NCBI RefSeq assembly: GCF_030540765.1
Contig: NZ_JAUOEL010000001.1
Coordinates: forward strand, 124,001 to 188,000
From: Flavivirga jejuensis
GTDB lineage: Bacteria > Bacteroidota > Bacteroidia > Flavobacteriales > Flavobacteriaceae
Direction of reading: 5' to 3'
DNA length: 64,000 nt
The notes beneath the pieces are model-generated. The model was not told the DNA's origin, ran no database searches, and saw only the letters and a program-made list of their open reading frames with translations. Position 1 is the stretch's first letter. Each line of letters begins with the position of its first letter. Positions 33,206 through 41,438 of this stretch are shown here, piece after piece. Made by a program: the position numbers and the translations under genes.

Positions 33206-34552
33206 ATGGAGTTTATTATTAAAATATCTCAATTTTTACTAAGTCTTTCATTGCTAATCATTTTGCATGAATTAGGGCATTTTATACCTGCAAAGGCTTT
33301 TAAAACACGAGTAGAAAAATTTTATTTATTTTTTGATGTGAAATTTTCATTGTTCAAGAAAAAAATAGGTGATACTGTTTATGGCATAGGTTGGCTACCA
33401 CTAGGAGGCTATGTGAAGATTGCAGGAATGATTGATGAAAGTATGGATACTGAGCAAATGGCTCAAGAACCACAACCTTGGGAATTTCGATCTAAGCCAG
33501 CATGGCAACGTTTAATTATTATGCTAGGTGGTGTTACAGTAAATTTTTTACTAGCGATTCTTATCTATGTTGGGATGAGTTATTTTTATGGGGATAAATA
33601 TTTGCCAAATGAAAATATTAAAGATGGTCTTTTAATTGAAAGTACGGTAGCAAACGAAGCAGGATTGCATACAGGGGATAAAATTATTGCTGTAGATGGC
33701 GATAAAATTGAAAAATTTTCTGAGATTTCTGAAAAAGTACTGTTTGGTAAAGAAATCGTTGTTGAAAGAAATGGGATGCAATCAACAATAACGATGCCTG
33801 AAGATTTTTTAGCTCAGTTAATCGATTCTAAAGAAAAAGGCTTAATAAGTTTAAGAGAGCCTTTTGTTATTGTTCAAGTACCAGATACCTCTTATAATAA
33901 AAATAGTGGTCTTAAGAAAGGGGATATTATTATAGGGTTAAACGATTATAAAACAAAGTATATCGATCAGGTTAAATCTGGATTAGAAAAACTTAAAGGA
34001 CAAGAGGTTAGTGCCAAGATCTTAAGAGATAATGCAGAAATTACTTTACCATTAAAAATAGATGAAGAGGGTAAGTTAGGATTGGCTTATGCATCAGGAT
34101 CTACCCCTGAAACTTTAGCTGCTTTAGGATATTATGAATTTGAAACTATAGAATATGGTTTTTTTGAATCTTTCCCTATAGGGTTAAAGAAAACAGGAGA
34201 TAAGATATCGTCTTATATGACACAGTTTAAAGCTATTTTTACGCCTAGTACAGGAGCTTATAAAGGTGTTGGAGGATTTAAAGCTATTTATGATATATTT
34301 CCAAGCTTTTGGAGCTGGCAAGTATTTTGGAATATTACAGCTTTTCTATCAATTATGTTAGGTGTCTTAAACTTATTACCGATACCAGCTTTAGATGGTG
34401 GTCATGTGATGTTTTTACTATATGAAATGGTGTCTGGAAGAAAACCTGGCGACAAGTTTATGGAGTATGCTCAAATGGTAGGATTCTTTATTTTAATAGC
34501 TTTAGTTTTGTTTGCAAATGGGAATGATATTTATAAAGCTATTTTTGGATAA
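33206..34552 (+). CDS. rseP: RseP/site-2 intramembrane zinc metalloprotease
   Basis: The 448-aa protein is a site-2 protease. The HELGH zinc motif lies at residues 21-25 (HELGHFIPAKAF), followed by GWLPLGGYVKIAGM. Two PDZ-like domains span about 130-290, and the C-terminal LDGGH motif (NLLPIPALDGGHVMF) supplies the third ligand, between TM helices. It cleaves membrane-bound anti-sigma factors or signal peptides after site-1 cleavage. Length and TM layout are normal. It stands alone, with tRNA-Asn immediately downstream. Confidence 0.96.
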   Translation: MEFIIKISQFLLSLSLLIILHELGHFIPAKAFKTRVEKFYLFFDVKFSLFKKKIGDTVYGIGWLPLGGYVKIAGMIDESMDTEQMAQEPQPWEFRSKPAWQRLIIMLGGVTVNFLLAILIYVGMSYFYGDKYLPNENIKDGLLIESTVANEAGLHTGDKIIAVDGDKIEKFSEISEKVLFGKEIVVERNGMQSTITMPEDFLAQLIDSKEKGLISLREPFVIVQVPDTSYNKNSGLKKGDIIIGLNDYKTKYIDQVKSGLEKLKGQEVSAKILRDNAEITLPLKIDEEGKLGLAYASGSTPETLAALGYYEFETIEYGFFESFPIGLKKTGDKISSYMTQFKAIFTPSTGAYKGVGGFKAIYDIFPSFWSWQVFWNITAFLSIMLGVLNLLPIPALDGGHVMFLLYEMVSGRKPGDKFMEYAQMVGFFILIALVLFANGNDIYKAIFG

Positions 34553-34624
34553 ATATTTTGAAATTTTATTTGTAGTAACTAAAAAAAAATATATATTTGC
34601 GCTCGCTAAGACAAAAACATATAC

Positions 34625-34698
34625 TCCTTCTTAGCTCAGTTGGTTAGAGCATCTGACTGTTAATCAGAGGGTCCTTGGTTCGAGCCCAAGAGAAGGAG
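34625..34698 (+). tRNA. tRNA-Asn(GTT), the integration site of the island
   Basis: 74 nt fold as a complete cloverleaf: acceptor TCCTTCT/AGAAGGA, D-arm GCTC..GAGC, anticodon stem TCTGA/TCAGA with loop CTGTTAA (anticodon GTT), T-arm CTTGG-TTCGAGC-CCAAG, discriminator G. CCA is not encoded. Its 3' part (from 34636) is repeated at 41153, marking the integration target. Confidence 0.98.
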
Positions 34699-34783
34699 CA
34701 AAAACCACTTAAGAAATTAAGTGGTTTTTTTATGAAATACACTTTTCTGACATTATTTATGCTTGTTGTATTGGTACATTTTA
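34636..34783 (+). repeat. attL-side direct repeat (tRNA 3' part + terminator + 55 bp)
   Basis: Matches 41153-41301 with one A indel and one substitution. It starts within the D-arm (TCAGTTGG) and ends GGTACATTTTA, with the tRNA terminator inside. Such a long duplicated end is more than the usual core of a tyrosine-integrase attachment site. Confidence 0.85.
34703..34731 (+). terminator. tRNA-Asn terminator
   Basis: AACCACTTAA (34703-34712) pairs with TTAAGTGGTT (34717-34726), followed by a T-run. An identical hairpin lies in the right-hand copy at 41221-41249. Confidence 0.85.
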
Positions 34784-34882
34784 CTTCAAATACAGATTAA
34801 TCAATTTTTTTATAAAAAAGGGCATACAATTAGGTGTACCATTATTTCTTCAAGGTGTACTATTAATAATCTATTAAAAATC

Positions 34883-36076
34883 ATGAAATTAAATATACTA
34901 TATTTATTATATAAGTCTAAAACAAATTCTAAGGGGAAGTGTCCAATTAGATGCAGAATAACTTACAATAAAGTTAGGAAAGAATTCTCAACGGGACTCT
35001 TTATTAATCCTGACCACTGGAATAGTAAACAACAAAAAGTAAAACCGCTAGAAGCAGATAGTGATTATATCAACAATCAACTAAGCCTTATTAAACCTAA
35101 AATTAATAAGGCTTTTTTATTACTACAAGTTAAAGAAGAAAGCTTTGCTGTAGATGATATTTATAGCCTTTATAAAGGTGAAAAAACACAAAAAGAACAT
35201 AACACCGTAGAGTATTATGAAAAACACTTAAATAAGCTTAAAACACTTGTAAATATTGATATTAAACAAGTAACATGGAATAAATTTTACTACATCAAAA
35301 AAGATATAAAATCATTTATAAAATGGAAGTTTAAAATTAACGATATACCATTAAAAAAGCTAGAACCTAACTTTATAACAGAATTGGAGTATTACTATAA
35401 AACACAACAGAAGTTAAAGCAGATCACCATTAATAAAAAGATTCAACGCTTTAGAAAAATAATTAAAGTTGCTATAGCAGAAAACTGTTTAGATAAAGAC
35501 CCATTTATACTATATAAAACTAAAACGGTGAGAACAGAAGTTGTGTTTTTGTCTCCAGAAGAGCTGAAAATATTAGAGAAATATATATTTATACAACCTA
35601 AACTACAATTTATTAAGGATTTGTTTGTGTTTTGTTGTTATACAGGGCTTCCATATAGAGAATTGATGAATTTAAAGCAATCTAATATTATTAAAGGATT
35701 TGATGGCAACTTGTGGATTAAAATGCAGCGAGAAAAAACATCTAAAGAACTGTCTATTCCATTATTACCAAAAGCGTTAGAGATTATAGAGTTACAAAGA
35801 AGTGATAAAGCATATGTTTTTCCTAGAATTAGCAATCAACGATATAATTCTTATTTAAAGGAAATTGCAGGTTTAGTTAATATAAATAAGAGGCTAACAA
35901 CTCATATGGCTAGGAAAACCTTTGCAAGTACGGTATTGTTATATAATGATGTACCAATGGAGATAGTTAGTGAGCTGTTAGGACATTCTAGCATGAAGAT
36001 AACACAGGATAGCTACGGTAAAGTTGTACAGAAAAAGGTTAGTTTAGAGATGAGTAGGTTAAATGGAAGAGGTTAG
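34883..36076 (+). CDS. Tyrosine site-specific integrase of the tRNA-Asn island
   Basis: I use ATG 34883 (MKLNILYLLYKSKTNSKGKCPIRCRIT, 397 aa). The longer frame starts inside the attachment repeat with no sense as protein. An N-terminal Arm-DNA-binding domain (about 1-90) precedes a SAM-like core-binding domain (about 95-200). The catalytic domain follows, with Arg259 (YTGLPYRELMNL), His341 and Arg344 (HMARKTF), His368 (LGHSS) and nucleophile Tyr378 (SYGKV). This is the Bacteroidota integrase type found on CTns, IMEs and prophages. It lies right behind the intact tRNA, as is usual. All catalytic residues are present, so excision may still be possible. Confidence 0.95.
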   Translation: MKLNILYLLYKSKTNSKGKCPIRCRITYNKVRKEFSTGLFINPDHWNSKQQKVKPLEADSDYINNQLSLIKPKINKAFLLLQVKEESFAVDDIYSLYKGEKTQKEHNTVEYYEKHLNKLKTLVNIDIKQVTWNKFYYIKKDIKSFIKWKFKINDIPLKKLEPNFITELEYYYKTQQKLKQITINKKIQRFRKIIKVAIAENCLDKDPFILYKTKTVRTEVVFLSPEELKILEKYIFIQPKLQFIKDLFVFCCYTGLPYRELMNLKQSNIIKGFDGNLWIKMQREKTSKELSIPLLPKALEIIELQRSDKAYVFPRISNQRYNSYLKEIAGLVNINKRLTTHMARKTFASTVLLYNDVPMEIVSELLGHSSMKITQDSYGKVVQKKVSLEMSRLNGRG

Positions 36077-36183
36077 CTTGTTTTTATTATTAAAAATACG
36101 TGTTTTTTAAGTTTAGCACAATCAAAATCCTTTTTTCATTTAATTAATATAAATATTTTTGAAATCATTTTAAATTTATAATC

Positions 36184-36390
36184 ATGAAATGGATTGATAC
36201 TATAATATATAAAACATTAATTACACATAATTCTGTAAAAGTTAATTTTATTAATGGAGAACTTAAGATTGGTTTTTTTGAACCTGATGAAAATTTTGAT
36301 AGCCTTAAATCAGAAGGAAAATTGAGGTTTGTAGAAAACTTAAAGGGAGTTACAATAATTAAAGCTAATGATATTAGTGAAATCAAGTAG
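36184..36390 (+). CDS. Small hypothetical protein of the island
   Basis: A 68-aa frame starting at ATG 36184 with an upstream AT-rich leader: MKWIDTIIYKTLITHNSVKV then NFINGELKIGFFEPDENFDSL. It looks like a compact alpha/beta domain with no recognised family. An antisense frame of similar size overlaps almost fully. I prefer the plus strand because its codon use and the ATCATG start context match the integrase gene. Position in the island between integrase and a folded element suggests a recombination directionality or regulatory protein, but nothing in the sequence proves it. Confidence 0.45.
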   Translation: MKWIDTIIYKTLITHNSVKVNFINGELKIGFFEPDENFDSLKSEGKLRFVENLKGVTIIKANDISEIK

Positions 36391-36525
36391 TACAGAAGAA
36401 GCCAACGAAAATTAATTGATTAGTTTTTTTATGTAAGAATTGTTAAAATACTTACATTTACCATGTGATAGGTTATATCACATAACATAGGACATAAGAA
36501 TTAAGTGTTTGCTTAAAAGTCTCCT

Positions 36526-36652
36526 TAATCAGGAATCCGCCAGATTTCAATAATTAACTATAGGAGCAGTAATAAGCAGATGCACACTCGATACGGGTGT
36601 GTCATCTCATTGCTGTTGGTATAGTTAAAGTTTCTGGCGGAACTTCTGATTA
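36526..36652 (+). ncRNA. Long structured RNA or DNA hairpin in the island
   Basis: Five consecutive paired segments form one 127-nt hairpin. The pairs are 36526-36532 with 36646-36652, 36536-36544 (TCCGCCAGA) with 36633-36641, 36554-36562 (TTAACTATA) with 36620-36628, 36567-36573 with 36609-36615 (one G-U), and 36578-36587 with 36597-36607 (AGATG, ACAC). The closing loop is TCGATACGG. It precedes the lipoprotein gene by 80 bp. It may be a regulatory RNA, a riboswitch-like leader, or an ssDNA replication/recombination hairpin. No known RNA family is recognised. Confidence 0.55.
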
Positions 36653-36732
36653 GCTGACATAAGGCATGAGAGGCACACCTTATTCTTTTTATAAACTTAT
36701 AGTTGCCTCTACTAAATTAAAATCATTAAAAA

Positions 36733-37542
36733 ATGAAAAAAATCATTTCATTATTAGTCTTAACTCTGATATTAACAGCTTGCAGTAGTTCTGACGAAAC
36801 AAACAATCCAGATAATCCATCTACAGGAACTACGAAGTTTATAAAACAAATGGTTTCAAAAAAGTATCAACAGGAACATGGAGGGTATTTCCCAGATCAG
36901 TTTGTATATAATAATGATAGGTTGGTTAAAGCCTTAATTTATGGATGTTCTGGCATGTTGTATCAATTTAAATACGGTACTAATAATAAAATAGAAACAT
37001 ATTACCGTAAATCTGGATTTAATCCAGAAGATTTATTAATCGACATACCAAAAGAAGATTTTAATGTAGTTGGTTCTATAAAGTATGACAACCAAGATCG
37101 AGTAATTGAGCAAGAAGAAAGTAATGTTTCAATGGGTGTAAGGACTGTTTTAAAAATCAATATCGAATATGACCAAAATAACAGGATTTCTAAATTATTG
37201 GTTATAGAGTATGAAGGAGGACCCACAATATCACTTATAGTAGAAGAATTCGATGAAAATAACAACCCAATTAAAACGAATATTGGATCATATAATTATG
37301 ATGATAAAGCAAACCCTCTTTATCCGCTATTTCAAAAATTTGGATTGTTTCATATAGAAACATGCAATTCTCTTGATGTGAAAGGGCTTTTCATGTCTTT
37401 AAATAACGTAAAAGAAGCTTATAATGAAGATAGTACTCAAATTTTTTCTGCAATCTATGAATATGATCAAGACGAATACCCCACAAAAGCTACGTACACA
37501 ACTAAATATAGTTCAGATGTAGATATTTTTTCCTATAATTAA
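36733..37542 (+). CDS. Island-encoded lipoprotein, unknown
   Basis: The 269-aa protein has a lipoprotein signal (KKIISLLVLTLILTACSSSDETNN, lipobox LTAC with an acidic/Asn-rich linker). The mature region is built of repeated beta units (FKYGTNNKIETYYRKSG, IKYDNQDRVIEQEES, IEYDQNNRISKLLVIEYEG, VEEFDENNNPIKTN, YEYDQDEYPTKATYTTKYSS). These resemble the RHS/YD-like or DUF4595 beta-meander repeats seen in many Bacteroidota lipoproteins. DUF4595-like is my best guess. It follows the 127-nt structured element by 80 bp, which could be its leader. Its surface role is unknown. Confidence 0.7.
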   Translation: MKKIISLLVLTLILTACSSSDETNNPDNPSTGTTKFIKQMVSKKYQQEHGGYFPDQFVYNNDRLVKALIYGCSGMLYQFKYGTNNKIETYYRKSGFNPEDLLIDIPKEDFNVVGSIKYDNQDRVIEQEESNVSMGVRTVLKINIEYDQNNRISKLLVIEYEGGPTISLIVEEFDENNNPIKTNIGSYNYDDKANPLYPLFQKFGLFHIETCNSLDVKGLFMSLNNVKEAYNEDSTQIFSAIYEYDQDEYPTKATYTTKYSSDVDIFSYN

Positions 37543-37921
37543 AAGTAGACGGAACTTATCTAAGCTCTCAAATTATGGTGCTGGTAATCTGCAACGTTAT
37601 GGAGTAGCTTTTAACAATGAAACTGGTGTTTTTGATGGTTTTGATGGATATAAAGTGCGTTTTGGAAGGATAGCCATTTTACAGTTATTAGAAAATATAA
37701 TTATTTGTGAAAAAGATGAAAACATGTGGTTAACATTGGTTGGGAAGGGAAAATCTATAATAACAGGGCTAGGAGGTTTTAATAAAAATGATATGATATC
37801 TCCAAAGCCAGGCAATAGTATGGACATCATATTGTCAATCTCCTTTAAAGAAGATGATTTGCCAGAAAGGATGGAAAAAGCATTCAGACACTTAGTTAAA
37901 CTATACGGAGGTGAAATATAA
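37532..37921 (+). pseudogene. Possible 5'-truncated gene (open frame without good start)
   Basis: The frame from GTG 37655 to 37921 (88 aa: IAILQLLENIIICEKDENMWLTLVGKGKSIITGLGGF and onward) is open further upstream to about 37532, without an in-frame ATG. It continues protein-like (SNYGAGNLQRYGVAFNNETG then VFDGFDGYKVRFG). The protein therefore looks as if its 5' part was lost at the lipoprotein end. The frame is antisense-overlapped by a shadow frame. Alternatively a true GTG start at 37655 gives a small cytoplasmic protein. No family is recognised. Confidence 0.4.
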
Positions 37922-38251
37922 AAACAAGGTTTCATATTATAATACCATAATCTTGCTTTAAACACGGAATTTATTTTAAAGCTTTATTTTTTATTTTAAA
38001 TGAAGTATATGAAATCTTATGCTAGTATATTAACTCATAATGCAACATTCTGTTTAAAATGATAAAGTAGTTTAAAACAGTTGAAATGACTTTATATAAT
38101 ACTTAAATAACTTAGCTGTGTCTAAACTACCCTAGAAATGATATTTAGTCTTATAATTATCTATTTATCAACATTATATGTTTATTTCTTTTTTGTAAAT
38201 AGATCAAAAAATAAGTAAAAAAAGCAACATTTTCATTATCTTTATGTACTG

Positions 38252-38351
38252 TTTTTGGTGGGACTTTTAAGTCGAAAATTTTGTTAAAAAGAGATTAAAA
38301 TCTCGATATATAAAACCCTAATTAAGTGTTCCGCCAAAGTCAATAATTAGG
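38252..38351 (+). ncRNA. Wobble-paired hairpin with competing terminator helix
   Basis: TTTTTGGTGGGAC (38252-38264) pairs with GTTCCGCCAAAG (38328-38339) using two G-U pairs, and TTTAA with TTAAG inside. A small inner hairpin (GAGATTAAAATCTC) lies at 38291-38304. A rival helix CCTAATTA (38317-38324)/TAATTAGG (38344-38351), followed by ATTTTTC, would act as a terminator. It shares TCCGCCA and TCAATAATTA with the hairpin at 36526. G-U pairs suggest the RNA strand is the functional one. Confidence 0.4.
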
Positions 38352-38708
38352 ATTTTTCTTTGCTTAAAACTTATCTGAAAAGTCTGTAAACAAACTTTAT
38401 AAAGAGTTTTTAAATAATTTTAGAGTGTTGATACTCGTGAGTTTCGCCACTGTTATCTTTAAACAGGGCAGCCATTCTAAATAAAGCTGTAAAATTTGTT
38501 AGATAGACTTTTCTTTTTGGCTAAATACGTTGGGGGAAAGTTAAAGAAGCCTTACAAATACAGAGGGCAAGGTTGTACAAGGTGATACCTGTGGGGGTTA
38601 ATAGACACTTTAATAAGTGACCAAAATTCACCAAATGCTAGTACTGGCACCTATTGTGTAGCTAGCTGTTTATGATGGAGCTTACACTGCAAGTGATAAT
38701 CTAAATCT

Positions 38709-38767
38709 AAACATACTCCTGTCAACAAGGACTTTTTGTTGAATTTTTTACTGGGGGGAGTATGTTT
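38709..38767. repeat. Inverted repeat, possible origin or terminator
   Basis: AAACATACTCC (38709-38719) pairs with GGAGTATGTTT (38757-38767). Inner pair CAACAAGGACTTTTTGTTG lies at about 38723-38741. It is upstream of the next small gene by about 100 bp. Confidence 0.5.
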
Positions 38768-38865
38768 AATCCAAAACATACCTGCAAGAGATAATACAAA
38801 CCAACCAAAATATAAAACACAAAGTATAAGAGATAGAATATAATAGAAAATAAAGAGGAACAAGC

Positions 38866-39159
38866 ATGAAAAATGGAAGGAGAAGAAAAAAAACTGAAAT
38901 ATTACAGCAAAGGAGACTGCTCTTTAATAAGGTCTGTAGTGAATTAGATCTTAAGGATTTTTTGGTGTCTGAAATAAAGAAATATGGAGGAGAACCTGAA
39001 TCTGGTAATAATATTACAATTTTAGCAAGACAACATGCATATCTGATCAGACGTGAATTTAAAGGGAAAACTATAGATGAGAGGATTTGTAACCGCAGAA
39101 GAGCTTTGATATACTCTAAAGTTGAATTAAAAAGAACTATTAAAGATTTAGTAAAGTAA
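38866..39159 (+). CDS. Small basic hypothetical protein of the island
   Basis: The 97-aa protein is strongly basic (MKNGRRRKKTEILQQRRLLF then NKVCSELDLKDFLVSEIKKYGG) and has helices separated by a short loop, with a C-terminal LARQHAYLIRREFKGKTIDERICNRRRALIYSKVELKRTIKDLVK. The charge and helix pattern suggests nucleic-acid binding, but no family is recognised. It has its own start ATG with an A-rich upstream region. It lies in the right half of the island, before two more small genes of unknown function. Confidence 0.5.
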   Translation: MKNGRRRKKTEILQQRRLLFNKVCSELDLKDFLVSEIKKYGGEPESGNNITILARQHAYLIRREFKGKTIDERICNRRRALIYSKVELKRTIKDLVK

Positions 39160-39720
39160 TCTTATTCGATTTTAATAAAGTTAAGCTACTTATAACTATT
39201 TCTTATACTACTAAGAAGCAATTTATTTTTGTAGAGCTGTAAAAATTCGTGATACAAATCGAGCATTTACTCTCAGCTCATTTTACTGCTCTCAGTATAC
39301 ATTATCATTGCTTATGTAAAAACACAAATCTGAGTAGAATACACCAATCTGGTGTAAATAAACCAACAAGAAGTAACATAAAATTATCTTAGCTTAATTT
39401 TTGTTCCAAAACTTCTTAAAATATGCTTTCACTCTGGTAAAACAATAAACTATTTTTACGATTATATTATAAATTTTCCCATCTTCTGGAAAGTTACACC
39501 ATATAATGGTTTGACACACGAGATAAGTTTAATAATGTGAACTTAAATTTCCAGAAGAAAAAATAAAACACTAAAAAAAATTTTTGGAAAATTTTTGGGG
39601 ATTAGGTTTTATTAAAAAGTTTTTTGTCTGCAAAACTGATTAATAATTCCACACCAATCCCTGGGGTTGCATGGGCTGGGGTCATTCCCCCGCCCTTTTG
39701 TTAACCTAAAATTTTAAAAA
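39160..39720. other. Island non-coding region (no gene)
   Basis: 561 bp with no ORF. It has a small hairpin ACACCAATCTGGTGT (about 39341-39355) and a G/C-rich patch just before the next gene (CCCTGGGGTTGCATGGGCTG near 39660). Such a GC-rich leader in AT-rich DNA can mark a structured 5' UTR. Confidence 0.5.
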
Positions 39721-40062
39721 ATGATTTCAGTAGCAGACTACGCAAAAAGAACAACAAAACAAGGAGAAGATTTTTACGTGCTTATTTTACAAGGTGGTGT
39801 AGAGGTAGTAAAAAGCCAGAATACAGGCAAAATGTATTTTACAGCTAAGAAATGCTCAGTTCCAACGACTTTTGACGAAACTACATGTCAAAGTGTAATA
39901 GGATGCCAATTTCCAGGTACTATCAAGAAAGTTGCATGTGAACCTTATGAGTACCAACTCGAAGATGGTAAAAGAATTACATTAGAGCATACTTGGCAAT
40001 ATGTAGATAATACTGAGGAGATGGTTAAAGAGCATGTGGTTGAAGAAGCAGAGGTAATATAG
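39721..40062 (+). CDS. Small hypothetical protein, possible single-strand binding-like
   Basis: The 113-aa protein is beta-rich: VADYAKRTTKQGEDFYVLILQGGVEVVKSQNTGKMYFTAKKCSVPTTFDETTCQSVIGCQFPGTIKKVACEPYEYQL. It starts MISVADYAKRT, and carries Cys residues near 62, 75, 82 and 92. The OB-like strand pattern and small size remind me of ssDNA-binding proteins of small phages, but this is an impression and no family can be named. It has a GC-rich leader upstream and a tail rich in E/V. It and the next gene are probably transcribed together (115-bp gap). Confidence 0.55.
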   Translation: MISVADYAKRTTKQGEDFYVLILQGGVEVVKSQNTGKMYFTAKKCSVPTTFDETTCQSVIGCQFPGTIKKVACEPYEYQLEDGKRITLEHTWQYVDNTEEMVKEHVVEEAEVI

Positions 40063-40177
40063 TTTAGGTTATAACAGAGATTCTAAGTCTATTAGAGTTT
40101 CTGTTTTCCTTTTATATACAAAACCAATTGTTTTAGCTCCAATTAAAAATTAACAAATCAATATTTATCTATTTAAC

Positions 40178-40432
40178 ATGGCTAAAAAAGACAAACAACT
40201 AGATAAGCTTATGTATTGCAGCTCATCAAAACTAATGATTGTAACAGAAAAAAATAAGTTAAAAGAACTGTATTGTCCCTTTTATGTTAGAGCTAAATAC
40301 AGTATTATGGGATTAAGAAAAGGTCAAAAAATAGGTGTAGAAGCTGTTAAAATAGATACTAACCATAAGATGGTATATGTTATAATGAACAGGACATTTT
40401 ATTATCATCATTTTGAGATTGTCTTAAATTAA
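40178..40432 (+). CDS. Small hypothetical protein of the island
   Basis: An 84-aa basic protein: LMYCSSSKLMIVTEKNKLKELYCPFYVRAKYSIMGLRKGQKIGVEAVKIDTNHKMVYVIMNRTFYYHHFEIVLN. It has an RBS-poor but ATG-good start and a strand-rich C-terminal half. The pattern MGLRKGQKIGVEAVKIDTNHKMVYVI resembles SH3/Tudor-like small domains. No family is recognised. It is adjacent to the 113-aa protein, and both are in the same direction as all the other island genes, which may indicate one late transcript. Confidence 0.5.
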   Translation: MAKKDKQLDKLMYCSSSKLMIVTEKNKLKELYCPFYVRAKYSIMGLRKGQKIGVEAVKIDTNHKMVYVIMNRTFYYHHFEIVLN

Positions 40433-40577
40433 TTAATCTTCCCTTCCTTCTGGAAACTAAACTTATTTCTTAGTAAACCAACTTAAAACATAATAACTCG
40501 TATAAGGTAAACCTGTAATTATATATAAGCTCATTTAAGATAACATAAAATAATTCATTCGTTTAAAACATATAATA

Positions 40578-41015
40578 ATGCCTAGAATTGTAACTGAAAT
40601 TAAAATATAACTTAACGGTATTAAAGCATGAACGTATTAAGGTTAAGGGAAGCAATTTGCTTATGAAATATTATTAAATAATTAGGATAATGATACAATT
40701 GAACTTTACGAAGAATTTAAAATGTTACTTCTTAATAAAGACAACGAAATATTAGGGATACATCTTTTTATCTAAAGGAAGTATATCAGGTACTTTAGTT
40801 GATTTAAAACTATTATTTGCTGTGGTGTTAAAATCTGCATCTTCAAGTATTATTCTGGCTCATAATCATCCGAGTAGTGATTTAAATCCAAGTGAGGCAG
40901 ATAAAAGAATATTCAGTAAGATTAAAAAAGCTGCAATAACCGTATTAGATAATCTAATTGTTACAAAAAAAAGTATTATAGTTTTTCTGATGAAAACCTA
41001 ACTTTAGAGTATTGA
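40578..41015 (+). pseudogene. radC: radC pseudogene (JAB/MPN domain)
   Basis: Pieces of a RadC-like (JAMM) protein are visible in two to three frames: MPRIVTEIKI at 40578, then FAYEILLNN-stop-DNDTIELYEEFKMLLLNKDNEILGIHL. A frameshift near 40770 leads to LSKGSISGTLVDLKLLFAVVLKSASSSIILAHNHPSSDLNPSEADKRIF, which carries the JAMM HNHPSSDLNPSEAD metal motif. A second frameshift near 40970 restores YYSFSDENLTLEY-stop. There are at least two indels and an internal stop, so it is not functional. RadC genes of this type travel on Bacteroidota mobile elements. It lies just inside the right end of the island. Confidence 0.85.
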
Positions 41016-41152
41016 TTTGGAAAAACTTTTTTTGAATTAAAAACTAGATATACTAATAGATAATATAAAAATATAAGAGGATTTGTTTTCGGATATTGAT
41101 AAATTGTTGGAAGGTGTACCTCTCATATATTGAAAACAAAGTAATTTGTAAA

Positions 41153-41301
41153 TCAGTTGGTTAGAGCATCTGACTGTTAATCAGAGGGTCCTTGGTTCGA
41201 GCCCAAGAGAAGGAGCAAAAAACCACTTAAGAAATTAAGTGGTTTTTTTATGAAATACACTTTTCTGACATTATTTATGGTTGTTGTATTGGTACATTTT
41301 A
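41153..41301 (+). repeat. attR-side direct repeat, displaced tRNA-Asn 3' part
   Basis: Copy of 34636-34783: tRNA 3' part (41153-41215) without its 5' acceptor strand, the terminator (41221-41249) and 50 bp beyond. It is not a working tRNA, since the acceptor stem partner is missing. It marks the right boundary of the 6.5-kb element. Confidence 0.85.
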
Positions 41302-41438
41302 TGATGATGAATTTTAAACCTGAGTTCGACGTAAGTTAATGAGGTTATTTTTTAAAATTATTGGAAATACATATTTAGTTTTTTCGGGCTTAGGGTAATT
41401 CTTGAGGTGTTTTAAAATTGTTAGCGGTTGGTTTTTTA

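Larger units (their letters stand above)
37922..38865. other. Island non-coding region with several folded segments
   Basis: No credible ORF over 944 bp. 38252-38339 folds by itself (see separate entry), 38709-38767 is an inverted repeat, and 38420-38640 contains short G-rich pairs (GGGGGAAAG, GTGGGGGTTAA) and CCACTG. Concentrated folded non-coding DNA like this is unusual for an IME and could hold an origin or an oriT. Confidence 0.5.

Noticed and set aside
34763-36076. Longer integrase reading frame from 34763
   Set aside because: Its first 40 codons run through the att repeat and AT-rich leader; ATG 34883 gives the family-typical N-terminus.
36165-36386. Minus-strand ORF of 73 aa antisense to the small island gene
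   Set aside because: The plus-strand frame has better start context and amino-acid composition; only one of the two can be real.
37597-37965. Minus-strand ORF of 122 aa
   Set aside because: Mirror of the open plus-strand frame in the same region, with no recognisable protein pattern.
41153-41215. Second tRNA-Asn gene
   Set aside because: The 5' acceptor strand is missing; it is the displaced 3' part of the tRNA at the island end.
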